Shown here one piece after another: positions 23,782 to 37,460 of a stretch of 64,000 bases of DNA. The number at the start of each line of letters is the position of its first letter. The first letter of the stretch is position 1. The DNA comes from Parasponia andersonii. Taxonomy: Eukaryota; Streptophyta; Magnoliopsida; Rosales; Cannabaceae. The stretch spans positions 508,290 to 572,289 of the forward strand of contig JXTB01000175.1 of assembly GCA_002914805.1 (NCBI GenBank). The letters run 5' to 3'. The notes under the pieces were generated by a model. The model did no database searches and was not told the DNA's origin. It saw nothing but the letters and a program-made list of their open reading frames with translations. Both the position numbers and the translations under genes were made by a program.

Positions 23782-26228
23782 ATGGGTAGAAAGATCAAAT
23801 GAATTCGATCAGACAACAGTGGAGAATATAGGAGTGATCCATTTTTGGGAGTTTGCCAGTCTGAAGATATTGTGCTTCACTTTACAATCTGAAAAATACC
23901 ACAACAGAATGGAGTGGCAGAACGCATGAATCGGACTTTACTAGAGAAGGTTTGGTGTATGTTATCTAATGCTAGATTGGGCAAAGCTTTTTGGGCTGAG
24001 GCAATTATGTATGCATGTCATCTCGTTAATCGCTTACCATCAACTACAATTGGAGGCAAAACCTCTCTTGAGGTATGGTCTGGAAAATCTGATAGTGATT
24101 ACAATTCTTTATATGTCTTTGGTTCCACTGCCTATTATCATGTGAAAGAATCCAAGTTGGATACAAAAGCCAAGAAAACATTATCTATGGGTATCAGCTC
24201 AGGTATAAAGTGATATCGACTTTTGTGTCTAAGCTCAAAGAAGATTTTATTTAACAGGGATGTTACTTTTGATAATTCTACCATGTTGAGGAAGGTAACA
24301 AAAGACCAAGAGAAGACTATTAGTATTCCATAGCAGGTGGAGCCTAGTCGACAACAGGTGGAGTTTGAGAAAGTAATAACAATAGTCCTAACTAATGTTA
24401 TTAAAAATAGTGGTGACACTCCATTGGCAGAGGACGACAGTGAAGATGATGAAGAGGTTCCAACATAAGAGCCTCAACAGTAGCAAGAATTAATTGCACA
24501 TAATAGGCTAAGACGTGAAATTCGTAAACTCGCTCGATTTGTTGCTATGGTGGCGTATGCACTTCCCATTATAGATGATGATATTCCTTCCACATACAAA
24601 GATGCATTTAAAAGTTTAGAAATTGAACAGTGGGAGAAAGCAATGGAGGAAGAAATGTAGTCTCTTCGGAAGAATGAATCTTGATAGCTAGCTCAACTAC
24701 CGAAGTATAAGAAGGGAATTAGGTGCAAATGGGTATATACAAGGAAAGAAAGATTTCCCAATAAGAATGATATTCACTTTAAAGCAAGATTGGTAGCGAA
24801 AGGCTATGCTCAGTTGGAGAGAATTGATTACAATGAGGTATTTTCTTCAGTTGTTAAACATTCCTCTATTAGAATTTTGTTAGCCCTAGTAGTATAGTTG
24901 GATGTGAAAACCATGTTTTTACACAGTGATTTAGAAGAGAAAATCTATATGTCTTAATCAGAAGGATTCAAGGTTACTAGAAAAGAAAATTAGGTTTGCA
25001 AACTGAAAAGATCGCTTTATAGGCTAAAATAATCACCAAGGCAGTGGTACAAGTGATTTGATTGGTTTATGATGGGTCAAAACTACACAAGAAGCAAGTT
25101 TGATAATTGCGTGCATTTTTACAATTTCCGAGGTGGGTCTTTCATTTATCTACTCTTGTATATTGACAATATGTTCATAGCTTCAAAAAATCAAGAAGAA
25201 ATTGAGATGTTGAAGGATCAGTTGAATCAAGAGTTTGAGATGAAGAATCTCAGTGAAGCGAAAAAGATTTTCGGTATAGAGATTAATAGAGATAGAGGGA
25301 GAAGCAAGGCTAGTTTGACTCAGAAACAATATTTGCAGAAAGTATTACAGTGTTTCGGTATGATTGAATAATCAAAACCTGTCAATATGCTGCTTGCTCC
25401 TTATTTCAAGCTTAGTGCATCTTTGTCTCAGAGTGTAGATACAGAGTGAGAGTATATGTCACAAGTTTCGTATTCAAATGTGGTTAGTAGCTTGATGTAT
25501 GCGATGGTGTGTACAAGACCTGATATTTTATATAGACTTGGAGCTATGAGTAGGTATATGTATGATCCGGAGAAAGATCATTGAAAAGCTATGAAATGAA
25601 TTCGGTATTTATTAAAGACTATAGATATTGGTTTAGCTTTTGAGCGAGATGATAGACTTGGTCAGTGTGTGGTTGGTTATGTTGATTCCGATTATGCTGA
25701 TGATTTGGATAAACATTGTTCAACTATTGGATATGTATTCATATTTGCAAGAGTACCAATCAATTGGAAGTCTACTTTGTAGTCTACAGTTGCTTTGCTA
25801 CAATAGAGGCAGAGTACATGGCAATTACAGAGGTTATGAAGGAAGCTATTTGGTTACAAAGATTATTGAAAGAGTTGGGAGTTATTTAGGAGTATCTCTG
25901 TATTTATTTTGATAGTCAGAGTGCCATTCACTTAGCGAAGAATCCAGTATACCATGTATATATCAAGCATATTGATGTTCGACATCACTTTATGCGGGAG
26001 ATAATTGATGAAGGAAAGATACTGCTTTAGAAGATTGAGACTGCTGAGAATCTTATAGATATGATGACCAAGGTGGTGACATTGATCAAGTTCAATCATT
26101 GTTTGGACTTGATCAACATCTTATAAATTTGATGTCGTCTTTTGGCGCATACAGTGGCATTGCTATAATAGATAGAGGATACGGGAAATGGGGAAATTTG
26201 GATGGGATCTGCTAACTCACTAAGATGG
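23782..26228 (+). mobile_element. Tnt1/Tork-like Copia remnant, 5'-truncated
   Basis: The fragment begins inside the integrase core. Integrase words such as NGVAERMNRTLLEK lie near 23910-23955. Reverse transcriptase is recognisable at about 24700-25370, including a YIDNM active-site-like word near 25165. RNase H lies at about 25670-26060, and a purine stretch (AAGATGGAGAT) precedes the 3' LTR. Gag, protease and the 5' LTR are absent. It is old and broken, with roughly ten or more breaks. Confidence 0.85.
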
Positions 26229-26675
26229 AGATTGTTTGAATTTAGTTTGTTAGCTTTTGTAATTATTTTGCACAGTATCTCACATTGCTTATGTATGAAT
26301 ATTTGGAGTCTACAGTTAACTATAAATAAAGTCTTCGATAATTAGTTTTAATCATTCTAAAATTAGTTCCCTATTGGTGAAGACCTTTATTCCTAAGGAC
26401 CTCCTTAGTTTTGTTTTTCCTCATTTTCCTATTAGTTTCTAGGTTTTTGCATTATAGCCTAGATTTTGTATTTCCTCTTATTTGAAGTTAGTGATGTGTT
26501 CAGCAATAATCTGAGGATGTAGGTAATTTGTCGAACTTCACTAAATTTTGTATTTAGTATTTTCTGCGTATTTTTTGCTTTCGTTAATATCAGTGGCTAG
26601 TTTGTAGTTTATATTTAATATTATTTTAGTATTAAATATAAATATTTGGAATAGTTATACTTTCATCGCACAACA
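26229..26675 (+). repeat. 3' LTR of the Tnt1/Tork-like remnant
   Basis: Starts TGTTTGAATTTAG directly after the polypurine stretch and ends about CACAACA, giving a short inverted TGTT...AACA end pair. A TATA-like ACTATAAATAAAG lies near 26317-26329, as expected for an LTR promoter. Length is about 450 bp. Confidence 0.7.
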
Positions 26676-27777
26676 ATTATGCCTTCGTTATTATGTCTAG
26701 TTATGAAGAGTAAAAAACTCTGAAATCTAGACAGTAGTCTAAGTTCGAATTCCTTTCGCTAATCAGGTCAAAAAAAGTCATATGAGAATTACTTTTTGTA
26801 TTTTATTTTATTTTTTTCCAGTTAAGTTTTGGGAAAAATACCATAATTTTCTGAAAAATGCCACTGAAATCAGATTTTAACTTCCATACTATCATTCTCT
26901 CTTCCTTATGAATTTTTTATATCAATTTCAAACTAAAATTTTCTAATACATCAACCCATTTAAAACTAATTACAAAAATGTCACTATTTTAATTAGTAAA
27001 ATGGCCTAATCCGGTGAGAGGCAGAGCTAGTAAGCGAGATGGTGGTGTTTTGGGCATTGCACAGTGAAGGGGGCTACTAGGTTAGTAGGCTGAGAGGGAA
27101 AGAGGGATAACGAGAGTGAGGAAAGAGGAAAGTGTGAGTGGGCTGAGAGCCCACATGGCCTTAAATGGGTGGGCAGTCATCAGGGTAAAAGTACCCAAAT
27201 GCCCCTCAAAACCATGGTTTTTATATAATAGTGCCCCAAATTGGAGAAAATTAATTCGTAACCCCTGATTAAAAGTAGACCTCTACTTTGAGAAATGAGT
27301 ATAAAATACGTAGTTGTAGACTTAGTTTGTTCATTAAATTCATATACCTTAACGTTAAGGTTTAAGGTTGAAATTCTCTGTCTCTTAAGTTTTATTTTAA
27401 ACATAAATTCAATGAAAGAATTTGAATGCCAGAAAGACTAAGATAGACCCATAAAATTTAACAGTACACAGGTACACTCAACTAGAAATATATTACAACA
27501 TCCTTGATCAATAAACCATTATTCTGATTGGTGAATCTTGAATAACTTGCTGATAGAGTTTACGTCCTAAAAGTAAGTACGTATATTTTAAATATTTGCT
27601 GAATTAATAAAGTGACATTTTTCTATTTGAATTTGTACATAATTTATATGTTTTTAAATATCAAAAAATCCCCAGTTTATTTATGTAACTACAAATTTAG
27701 TATATAAATATTATATACATAAAGATTAAATTAATGGATAATAAACTAAATATAGTCTGCAATAATTAATTAAAATT
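26676..27777. other. Intergenic DNA with a GC-richer patch
   Basis: AGTTCGAATTCC near 26730 looks like a pol III B box, so a SINE relic is possible. 27010-27190 is a G-rich patch (GGTGAGAGGCAGAG, GAGAGGGAAAGAGGG) unlike the flanks. No coding product was recognised in either. Confidence 0.35.
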
Positions 27778-28372
27778 TGGGATATTAAATTAAATATTAT
27801 TTTTACGGTCCATGCGAATATAATAGTCTTATCCGAATTATTGATGTGTTGACATCACAATAGAGGTACTTTATATAATTCGATTATATAGGACTAGACT
27901 GGACATGATTTGAATCTTACATAAATTTCGTTAACTGTTGAGAGTTCAAATAATATCACTAAATGATCATATGCAAATCAATCTTAATCTTGCGTAGTTA
28001 TAGAATCCTATTTATAATATTATGTTCTTTAACATACTTGTTAAAAATTTATTTTTTAAACAGATCGAAATACTTATATCTTAGAAGTATGATGAGATGA
28101 ATAGCTGAAAATGTAACTTATAGATATGGAATCCATTCCTTCCATCACGAAGCTAGAAAGATGATTCCCTTGTGTATTAATTCAGGACTTGAATAGTTTG
28201 AGTACTCAATTTATAATAGATTTATAAATTAATTATTCATTATAAAATCAATATATATATATATATATATAATATCACACTTTGTTTATAAAAAAAAAAG
28301 TTCAACCAACATTTTTTTAAAAATATATACATATTAATATGATTAATTAATTTATTATATAGCCTAATAGAT

Positions 28373-28407
<35 letters not shown>

Positions 28408-28705
28408 GAAACCCTAGTAGAAACGCTACGTATTATTTTTTAGAGAGCCTTCATAAACTAGAGAGAAGAAGAGAAGAGTCTTCATATTTCTACAATCTCA
28501 TGCATTGAGCATATTGCAATGGTCTAAAGTGTGAATTTTAAGAAATTATATGCAACATCTACTCGTTCATCCAATTGTACTTGAGGTTTGGATTAGAAGA
28601 TCGTGGTTTAAAAGACAAAAAAGCTAGGATCTATTGATAGGCTACAAGAGTTTGAATGTTCATGGGCCAATCTTCCACTACGAAAGTAGTTTTAAATTCA
28701 AATAA
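27778..28705 (+). repeat. 5' LTR of a degraded Copia element
   Basis: Begins TGGGATATTAAATT and shares long blocks, in the same order, with 34327-35746 (for example CACAATAGAGGTACTTTATA and CTCATGCATTGAG). It is about 500 bp shorter than its partner because of internal length differences. It is followed by TGGTATCAAAGAG at about 28708-28720, a good match to a primer-binding site for initiator tRNA-Met. Confidence 0.8.
28250..28402. repeat. Two AT microsatellite tracts inside the 5' LTR
   Basis: TA runs at about 28250-28271 and 28371-28402. They fall where the two LTRs differ most in length, so slippage or deletion at these tracts may explain part of that difference. Confidence 0.8.
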
Positions 28706-31700
28706 TTGGTATCAAAGAGGTTATATGAGTATATAATATTAATTATTTGTATGTATCAATGGGTATTGAATTATTTTTTATATGTATTTGATGATGAATA
28801 GATGAGTTAACATATGATGGATGAGTGGTAGATATTTGGTCATTAATTATATATTTCCTTAGGTTTTAATTTTTTACAATTTCTTTTGATTAGATCAAAA
28901 TATATAAACCCTAATTTTGGAGTATTTGCTTTATTGTATTTTTCTTTCTTTTTCTTTGTAATGTACAAAGAAGATGATAGAGATGCTTTCGCTTGAAGCC
29001 GACTTGATGTCCCGAAGAACTTAAAAAATTTTTTTATAAAAAAATATAATAGCTATTAATATATTATTTTATCAATAATTTAATAAAATATATATAATTA
29101 ATATATATTACGTTTTAAACAAAAAAAAAGCATTTTTTTATATAATATAATATAATATACATTATATAAATAAGTTAAGATAAAAAAAATGGGCCTAGGC
29201 TCAAGTCCAAATGATTATTTGATAATCATATTGGTTAGGCTAGTTTTGTAAAGTATTTACGGAAATATCAAAAGAAGAAATGAGGCCTAAGAAGACTAAC
29301 GAATAGCTTTCGAACTTGTGTGCCTTTGACTCTTTGTAATTTTATTATTTTATTGGATTGTAATTTCCTAAGAGACCCGACCAGATATCATTATTATTTT
29401 ATTTTATTGTTATATTATATGTGATATATATAATATGACTATGATAGCATGTCATTCATTATACCCACTCATAGTCATGAATGAATATCATGTATACATA
29501 TTATATTCATGATAAAATAGTTTAGTTAGAATATGACTAATTTAATTAGATTAAATAATTAAATAAAAATAAAAAAACTGAATAATGTGATTTAAGTTTA
29601 ATAGTTAAATTTTGGTATTTTAATTTAGGCTATCCTTATTAATTAGATTAATTAGATTAGACAAATTATTCCTACAATACTAAATTTATATTTTTTAGAA
29701 AATCTAGTAATTTATTTAGGACCAATAAGATTGGACTAATAGATTAACCTAGAAAATTATATTAAATATAATTTTCTAGGTTAAATAAAATATTAGATGT
29801 TTATTAGTAAAAACACATAAGATTTTCAAATAATGAGTAGGAGAAGGGTATATGACAATATATCCCACGGTCTCCATTATTAATTAAGCACTATAAGATT
29901 TAATTAGCACCTAGAGGTGCTTAGATTTTATCCTCCCTATAAAGGGTATCCATTTAAATTAATAACAAGGCTTAATTTTTAAGAGATAGGATTTTAGAAT
30001 GTATTTCAAAATTGATCTACCTTATGATGACAATTTTGAGTTAAGTTACTAAAATATGAAATAATGGGTCCCAATCATGAGGATACAATTAAACTGTTAA
30101 TAGTATCTTGACTATAAACGGTAGTTGATAAATAATAGAAAATATGAAATATTTTGATGTTTTATTAATTAATTGAGAATGTTTCAATTCAGTTAATAAT
30201 TATGTAACCTATCCTATGATGGCACTTAATTAGTGAAAATTGAATTACCATAGAATTATTAAATAAGTTTATGTGTTTACTTACTTACATCATGCGTCAC
30301 GTTTACTATTCTGAATTCTTTGTAATATTTATTTCAAATATATTGAATATTATTTATTTATTTAATTTCAGCAAATATGTCAACCTTGAATCTCATTATC
30401 ACTTTACTCATAAACGAAAAATATACTGGAGATAATTTTATCAAGTAGAAAAGTAATATGAATATCATGTTTGTTAGTAAAGACTACAGGTTTGTGCTTA
30501 CAGAGAAATATCCTCCATAACCCACTGCTAATGCTACTCATGTTGCACGAGAAAGCTATGAAAAATGGACTCATGTCAATAATAAAGCTCAATGCTATAT
30601 GTTAGAAGGCATAACCGACGCGCTTAGAGCTAAGCATGAAAAGATAGATATTGCTTATGTGATAATAGAGTCCCTCCAGGCTATGTTTGGGCAACAATCT
30701 AATCAATCTCGTCATGACGCCATTAAAAAGGCTATGAGTGCGAAGATGAAGAGAGAAACTCCAGTAAGAGATCATGTTTTAAACATGATCAATTCCTTTA
30801 GAGAAGCTGAAGTTCACAGGATTAAGATCGATGATTACACCTAAGTGAGTATAATTTTAGAATCACTCTCACCTGATTTTCTTCAGTTCAAGAGCAACTA
30901 TATTATGAATAAGTTAAATTATACGATGACTCAACTACTTAACGAACCATAAACCTTCGAATCAATATTGGAAGAGAAGCTGTAACAAGTATCTCTCCAA
31001 ATTGAAAGAGAAAAAGAAAGGTAAATAAGATTTACTTGTTCTAAAAGCTTGTTTAGTGGAAGAACATTTATTTGATATATCTCCCTAGATAGTTGATTCA
31101 TGAGCTACTAATCATGTTTGTTCTTCTTTTCAGATACTTAATTCTTCAAGGGAGCTTGCCAACCAGGAAGTTATGATAAGAGTAGGCAATAGAACTAAAG
31201 TTTTAGCAAAAATAGTGTGAGTCGTCCGTCTTTATTTTAGGAATAAATTTTTATTATTGTATAATGTTTATTTTATTCCAAATTTTAATAGGAATTTGAT
31301 TTCTATTTCAAGACTATTTGAACAAATGTTTGGTATTTCTTTTCTTAATAATGAGATTATTATTTCTAGAAACGGTTTAAATATTTGTTTTATAAAAATG
31401 AAGAATGGACTTTACATATCAAGGTCAGATGAAAAATCACTACTTAATACCAAAATGTTTAAAGTAGAACATCCTAAACCTAAAAAAACAAAAAGTTTCT
31501 CATGATGATGATACAGATATTTGGCACCTTAGATTAGGGCATATTAATCTAGATAGGATGAATAGACTTATAAAGGATGGTCTTTTAAGAGAGATAAAAG
31601 TTGGCACTCTACCAGTTTGTGAATCTTATCTAGAAGGAAAAATGAATAAGAGACCTTTCTCAACAAAGAGCGAAAAGGCCAAAAAACCGCTTGAGCTTGT

Positions 31701-34326
31701 GCATAGTGATGTATGTCGTCCATTATATGTACAACAAGAGACCGTTATAAATACTTTGTCACATTTATTAATGATTATTCATGATATGCATTCATATACC
31801 TAATGCAAAGGAAATCTAAAAGCTTTGAAAAGTTCAAAGAATTCATAGTAGAAGCTGAAAAGAAATTAAGTAAGTCATAAAAGATTCTTTGATCAGATCG
31901 AGGAGTTGAATACCTTAATAATGAATTTAGGATCACTTGCTGGAAAATGGTATCCTATCCCAACTCAGAATACCGGGAATACCATAATAGAATGGTGCTG
32001 CGAAAAGGAAAAACCAAACGTTGCTTGATATAGTTAGGTCAATGATAAGTTACTCTTCCCCATCACTCTCATTCTGGGAATATGCATTACAAATCGCTAT
32101 TTATATTTTGGATATAGTAACCTCTAAGTCTATCCAAAAGATAGTTTTAGATTTGTGGAATGGGCGTAAATCTAGTTTACATTATATTTACATATAGGAG
32201 TATCTAGCACATGTACTGAAAGGAAAGAGTAGGAAGTTAGAACCATGTATAGAGATTTATTTATTTGTAGGTTATTCAAAAGACACAAGAGGAGGTTTAT
32301 TTTATAGTCCTCAAGAGAAAAAGGTATCGGTATTGACAAATGTCACTTTTCTTAAAATGACTATATGACAGATTTCGAACCTTCAAATAAAGTTGTACTA
32401 GAGGAATTATTTTCTGATCAGATCAAACTATAACCAACAACAGTTGTTGAACGACAAAATTATGAGATCACTATTCCAAATCAGAATACCTTAGCAACTC
32501 GACATAGTGGGAGGATTATTAGACCATCTGCTCACTATAGGAAATTTAGAGAATTACATGTTACTGTTTTCGATATTAGCTAAGATAACCTATTGATATA
32601 TAAGCATGCAATAGAAGATTCTAATAAGGAAAAATGACAAGAGATTATGAACCAAAAAATGGAATCCGTGTATTCTTATTCTGTTTGGGAACTTGTAGAT
32701 CTACCTAAAGATATCAGACTCATTGGATGTAAATGGATCTATAAAAGAAAAAGAGGTGTAGATAAAAAAATTAAAACGTTCAAGCCTAGTTTAGTAGCAA
32801 AAGGTTATACCCAAAAAGAGAGAGTTGATTATAAAGAGACTTTCTTGCCAGTAGCTATGCTTAAATCCATACTCATCCTCTTATCTATCGTTGCATTTTT
32901 AGACTATGAAAGCTGACAAATTGATGTCAAGACAACTTTTTTGAATGACTATCTTGAAGAAAGCATCTATTTAGTGTAACCAGAAGGCTTTGCAACTAAA
33001 AGCCAAGAGCAGAAATTCTGCAAGCTACTTAGGTCTATTTATGGACTTAAGCAAGCTTCAAGATCGTGGAATCTAAGACTTGATAAGATGATCAAGTTAT
33101 ATGGTTTCGATCAAAATGTTGATGAACCTTGTGAATACAAGTGCATCAAAGACAAGAAAGTGATCTTCTTAGTTCTTTATGTAGATGATATTTTGCTCAT
33201 TGGGAATGATGTGGAAATATTATCTAATGTAAAGAAGTGACTAGCTGCGTAATTGCAAATGAAAGATTTGAGAAAAACAAATTATGTGCTTGGAAATCAG
33301 ATTATTTGAGATCACAAGAATAGACGTTTGGTACTTTCTCAAGCATCTTATATTGATAAGGTTCTCATGTGTTTTTTGATGCAAAATTTTAAGAAAGGAT
33401 AATTATCTTCTCGATATAGAGTTATTCTTTTTAAAGTGTAATGCCCCAAGACACCTCAAGAGAAAGAGGATATGAGATGGGTTCCTTATACATTTGTAGT
33501 TGGTAGCCTGATGTATACTATGTTGTATACTAGGCCTGACATATGTTAGTAGTAGGGATCCTCTGTTGTTTTCAATCAAATCCTAGATTAGATCACTAGA
33601 TAGCGGAAAAGCATATTCTTAAGTATCTTAGGAGAACGAGAAATTATATATTGATTTATTCAAGTCAAGACTTGATTCCTACTAGTTATACTGATTCTGA
33701 TTTTCAATCAGACAAAGATACTCGAAAGTCGATATCTGGGTCAGTATTCACTTTTGGTGGTAGAGCCATAGTCTGGAGATGTGTTAAATAATCCAGTACT
33801 GTACATTCTACTATGGAAGTAAAGGAATCGGTCGATCGATTCTAGCCACCAGTTTGCTGATTCTATCTGAAAGCAGGTTTTTAATTTTATTTCAAGTCTT
33901 TTTCAATCATTTCCAAAAATTGACTTTATAAATTGATTTAATAGGTAATATAGAGACCATAGAAATTCATAAATCAATTCAAAATCTTGTATAAAATAAA
34001 TTTTATATTTTAATTTGAAATAAATAGATTTGACAATTTTTCTTTGAAAATTTCCAATATTATGAAAAATTTGAGCCATTAGAGTTCATTTAATGTGTAG
34101 ATAAATATTCAAGTATAAGAACTAAGTGTATAACCTTTGCTAGTTTAGGTCTTGTTATCTTGATCTTTGTTTCAAGCTCTTTTCTATAATCCATCTTGAA
34201 TGTCTTATGATCCTTTCAATTAAACTTGCTACATACTCAAGTAGATTATTAGCTCTTAATCATATGTTTGTTAACTTCAAAATATGAGAGCAAAGTTGAT
34301 GATACAAAGCATGACTTAACAAAGTT
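28706..34326 (+). mobile_element. Degraded Copia element, leader and gag-pol region
   Basis: Leader at 28706-30370. Gag of the UBN2 type at about 30378-31020, protease near 31085-31200, GAG-pre-integrase and integrase at about 31250-32170, reverse transcriptase at about 32640-33300 (with a YVDDI word near 33180), and RNase H at about 33540-33830. After 33840 similarity to Copia stops, and no clear polypurine tract is seen before the 3' LTR. The element is old and broken, with many breaks. Gag resembles that of the element at 51.3-60.9 kb, so the two belong to related families. Confidence 0.88.
33840..34326. other. Unassigned stretch between RNase H and the 3' LTR
   Basis: AT-rich sequence of unknown origin that replaces the expected end of RNase H and the polypurine tract. 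Words such as GTTTGTTAACTTCAAAATATG vaguely recall 3' regions of SIRE elements, which is too weak for a call. Confidence 0.3.
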
Positions 34327-35746
34327 TGGGTTCTTTATTAAATATTATTAGTATAGTCCATTAACATTGAGAATATAATAGTCTCATCCAGACTATTGAT
34401 GTTTTGATATCACAATAGAGGTACTTTATATATTTCGATTATATAGGACTGGACTAAACATAATTTGAATCTCACAAAATTCTATTAATTGTTGAGAGAT
34501 AATGTTACTAGATAATCATATGTAGATCAATTTTAATCTAGAGTAGTTATAGACTCTTATTTATAACATTATATTCTTTACCATATTTGTTAAAAGTTTA
34601 TTTTTTAAACAGATCGAAATACTTGTATCTTGGGAGCATGATGAGATGAATAGCTAGAAATGTAACTTACATATATGAAATCCATTCTTTTTATCATGAA
34701 GCTAGAAAGATGATTCCCTTGTATATTCATTAAGAATTTAAACAGTTTGAGTACTCAATTTATAATAGATTTATAAATTAATTGTTTATTAGAGAATCAA
34801 TGGTACACAAGGATAAAGATGTAATTGGAAAGGTAAACGGAATATAACCTAGCTCTAATTATGAATTGTCTATGGAAGATTGAACTAAATATAATGACTA
34901 AATCGATCGATTGCTCGTTGTTTTCTGAGTAAATTAATTCTGTAATTTCAAGAGTGCAATTCCGGATTTTTAGTGTTGTAATATCGGAATTAATAAATTA
35001 GAGAAATTAATCAAAGAGTTTAATTAATTGTCATAATTTATTGGAGCTTGAATTACGGGTCTATAGGTTCCCAATTCTACCTCTTACAAATATTGTATTA
35101 GATATTACATTAATTTTGTTATGGCACATTTTGTCTAGATATATTATTTATCTATATGTAATTAATTATTGTTATTAATTAATTAATATATTAATTTTGA
35201 ATTAATTAATTTAAATTTATAGAGAGATAAGTTTCCTAATTTGTTTAAATTTTAAATTTAAAAATATCTAATTATTAGATAATTAGATAAATAGAAATTA
35301 GGAAACTGACTGAAANTTTATTAAATAGTTTAATATATATATATATATAAGGTGAAACCCTAGCAGAAATACTACGTATTATTTTTTGGAGAGCCTGCTT
35401 AAATTAGAGAGAAAAAGAAGAGGATTTTCTTATTTTCTGTGAAACAAACTCTTGCAATCTCATGCATTGAGAATATTACAAGGGTCAAAAATGTGAGTTT
35501 TAAGAAATTGTACACAACGCCCATACGTTCATCCAATTATGTTGGAGGTTTGGATTGGCAAATCGTAGTTTAGAAGACAGAAAAATTAGGATCCGCTGAT
35601 AGACTACAAGAGGTATTAGATCCACTCTCTTTATATGTTTATATTTGTTATGAATTAATTCTATGTACTCATATAGTCAATTATTTTGAGAAAATTTTTG
35701 AATGTTCCTAGACTATTTTGTTGCAAGAATTATTTTAAATTTTAAC
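34327..35746 (+). repeat. 3' LTR of the degraded Copia element
   Basis: Starts about TGGGTTCTTTATTAAA and ends about TTTTAACA, roughly 1.4 kb long. It pairs with 27778-28705. It holds about 540 bp (34790-35330) that the 5' copy lacks, and an ~85-bp segment near 35615-35700 also absent from the 5' copy. A single N lies at 35316, next to a TA run. Confidence 0.75.
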
Positions 35747-36879
35747 ATATGCTACGTCAACGTTCAATTTATAATTAGACTGAATGAAAGCTTTTACAAG
35801 CTAGATGATAGCACTTGAGAAAAAGATGGTGGACAAATTAAAGCGCTCAAAATAATAACTAGGGAAATTCTTTAAATTGGTAAATATTATATGTACAGGT
35901 ATATTTTTAATACTCTCAACGTCTCACTTGTACGTACGGGGTTACATGCATATACTCATGTCTCCAACTAATAAATTAAAGAATTAAACATCTAGTAGCT
36001 GTTGCTGTACCAAACATAATCAATTTTCTTTTCTTTTTTTTTTTCCCTTCTAATATCTTCATAATTATATGATATATAGTATATAAAAGTAAACGAAATG
36101 TCTATATATATGCAAAATTCGCAAAAAACTAGAACATCTCAACAAGGTGGACACCCACCTACATAACGATCACTTGTCATCCTGGAACCCAAAATAAAAA
36201 TAAAACAATTAATAAGAAGGAATAAAAAAGCATACACCAGACCATAGACAAAGTCTGAAATGAAAATCGAAGCAGCCCAAAAGGATGATGAAGTAAGTCA
36301 ATCCTACACATGATCCTCTTTGTAATAATATCTAAAATTGAGCTTTTTTTTTCAGTTTTGTTTGCCTCATTTTCTTTTTCAAAGCACGGACAGAAATAAT
36401 AAAATTGGAAAGATCGATCAGTTTATCCAACTTAAATGAATGCTTTATAATAAGTACTAGTTCGCTGCTTGCATCCACCAACATGTTTCCTTGTCAGGAT
36501 AATATTGCAATTAGTATATTTGTAAGCCAAGAGTACTATATCATGTGCTTCAACTTGATCAATAATGTGATATTTAAGAATAAGATATTAATATTGTTAG
36601 TTAGATTTTATACCGTAATTTAATGTAGAAAAGCACACATTTGGTTGTTCAACTTGTTCTAATAATAATAAAAACAACAACAACAATAACATTAATTACT
36701 CTTCCTTGTATAGTTAATTCAAGCTCTCACATGATTTTCAGGTACATACGGATATTATATACATGGACTTAAGCTAGATGATCATGATCAGCTCGTTAAA
36801 TGATGACTATCCCTATCTCAGTTGATAATGCCTCACGAAGAGTTCAAACAAATGTTATTGTTAATAAGTGGGTGCATAT
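35747..36879. other. Intergenic DNA without recognisable features
   Basis: AT-rich sequence. The open frame at 36405-36623 has no recognised motif and low-complexity composition. Confidence 0.45.
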
Positions 36880-37460
36880 ATGTAAAATCCAGATTTTTAA
36901 AAGGGTATAAAAGTAATTTTTGTGCCAAGGGTATAATGGTAATTTTGATTTTTCAGAATAATTAATTAAAAATATTTGAAGTGAATGTAGGCACTTTTAA
37001 GTCTAGGTTCATCTGTGGCTAAGTGTAAAAGAAATTTTAAAACAAGGACTAAGGTGTAAATAATTGAGGGTACAAATGAGAGAATCTTCTGAAAACTGGG
37101 CCAAAACAGACAATGCTCACACAGTTAGGAGGTGAACATGTGCTATAGTTCCTGAAATTACGCTTAAATCCCCGAAAAACTTCACCTTCTCGCATCAAGT
37201 TCCCGAATCTCTATTGTTTCACCAACTTGCGACGATTGCCACCCTCTGATGAGCAAATGCCGATAGACCCTGCCGAGTTTTGCCGCTAGACGCCGGAGAT
37301 CGAAGGAACCAAAACTGATGTCAGTTGATCAGATTTTCGGCCATTGGACTGCCGTCTGACGTCGTCTTAGTACACCGTCGGTGCATGTAGATTCGTCTCA
37401 TCGTTGTCGATTATCTCCAACCACTTTTGACTGTTAACTCGTTGCCGATAAGAACTTCTC
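36880..37460. repeat. GC-richer unclassified block, possible old dispersed repeat
   Basis: Composition shifts abruptly to near 45-50% GC at about 37100-37440, with many CGs and words such as GCCGGAGATCGAAGG. It is preceded by AAGGGTATAATGGTAATTTT, a phrase often found in plant retroelement LTRs. No open frame with recognisable motifs is seen. An LTR fragment or a captured gene fragment are both possible. Confidence 0.3.

Noticed and set aside
24138-24419. Minus-strand open frame of 93 codons
   Set aside because: It is antisense to the integrase/linker part of the plus-strand Copia fossil.
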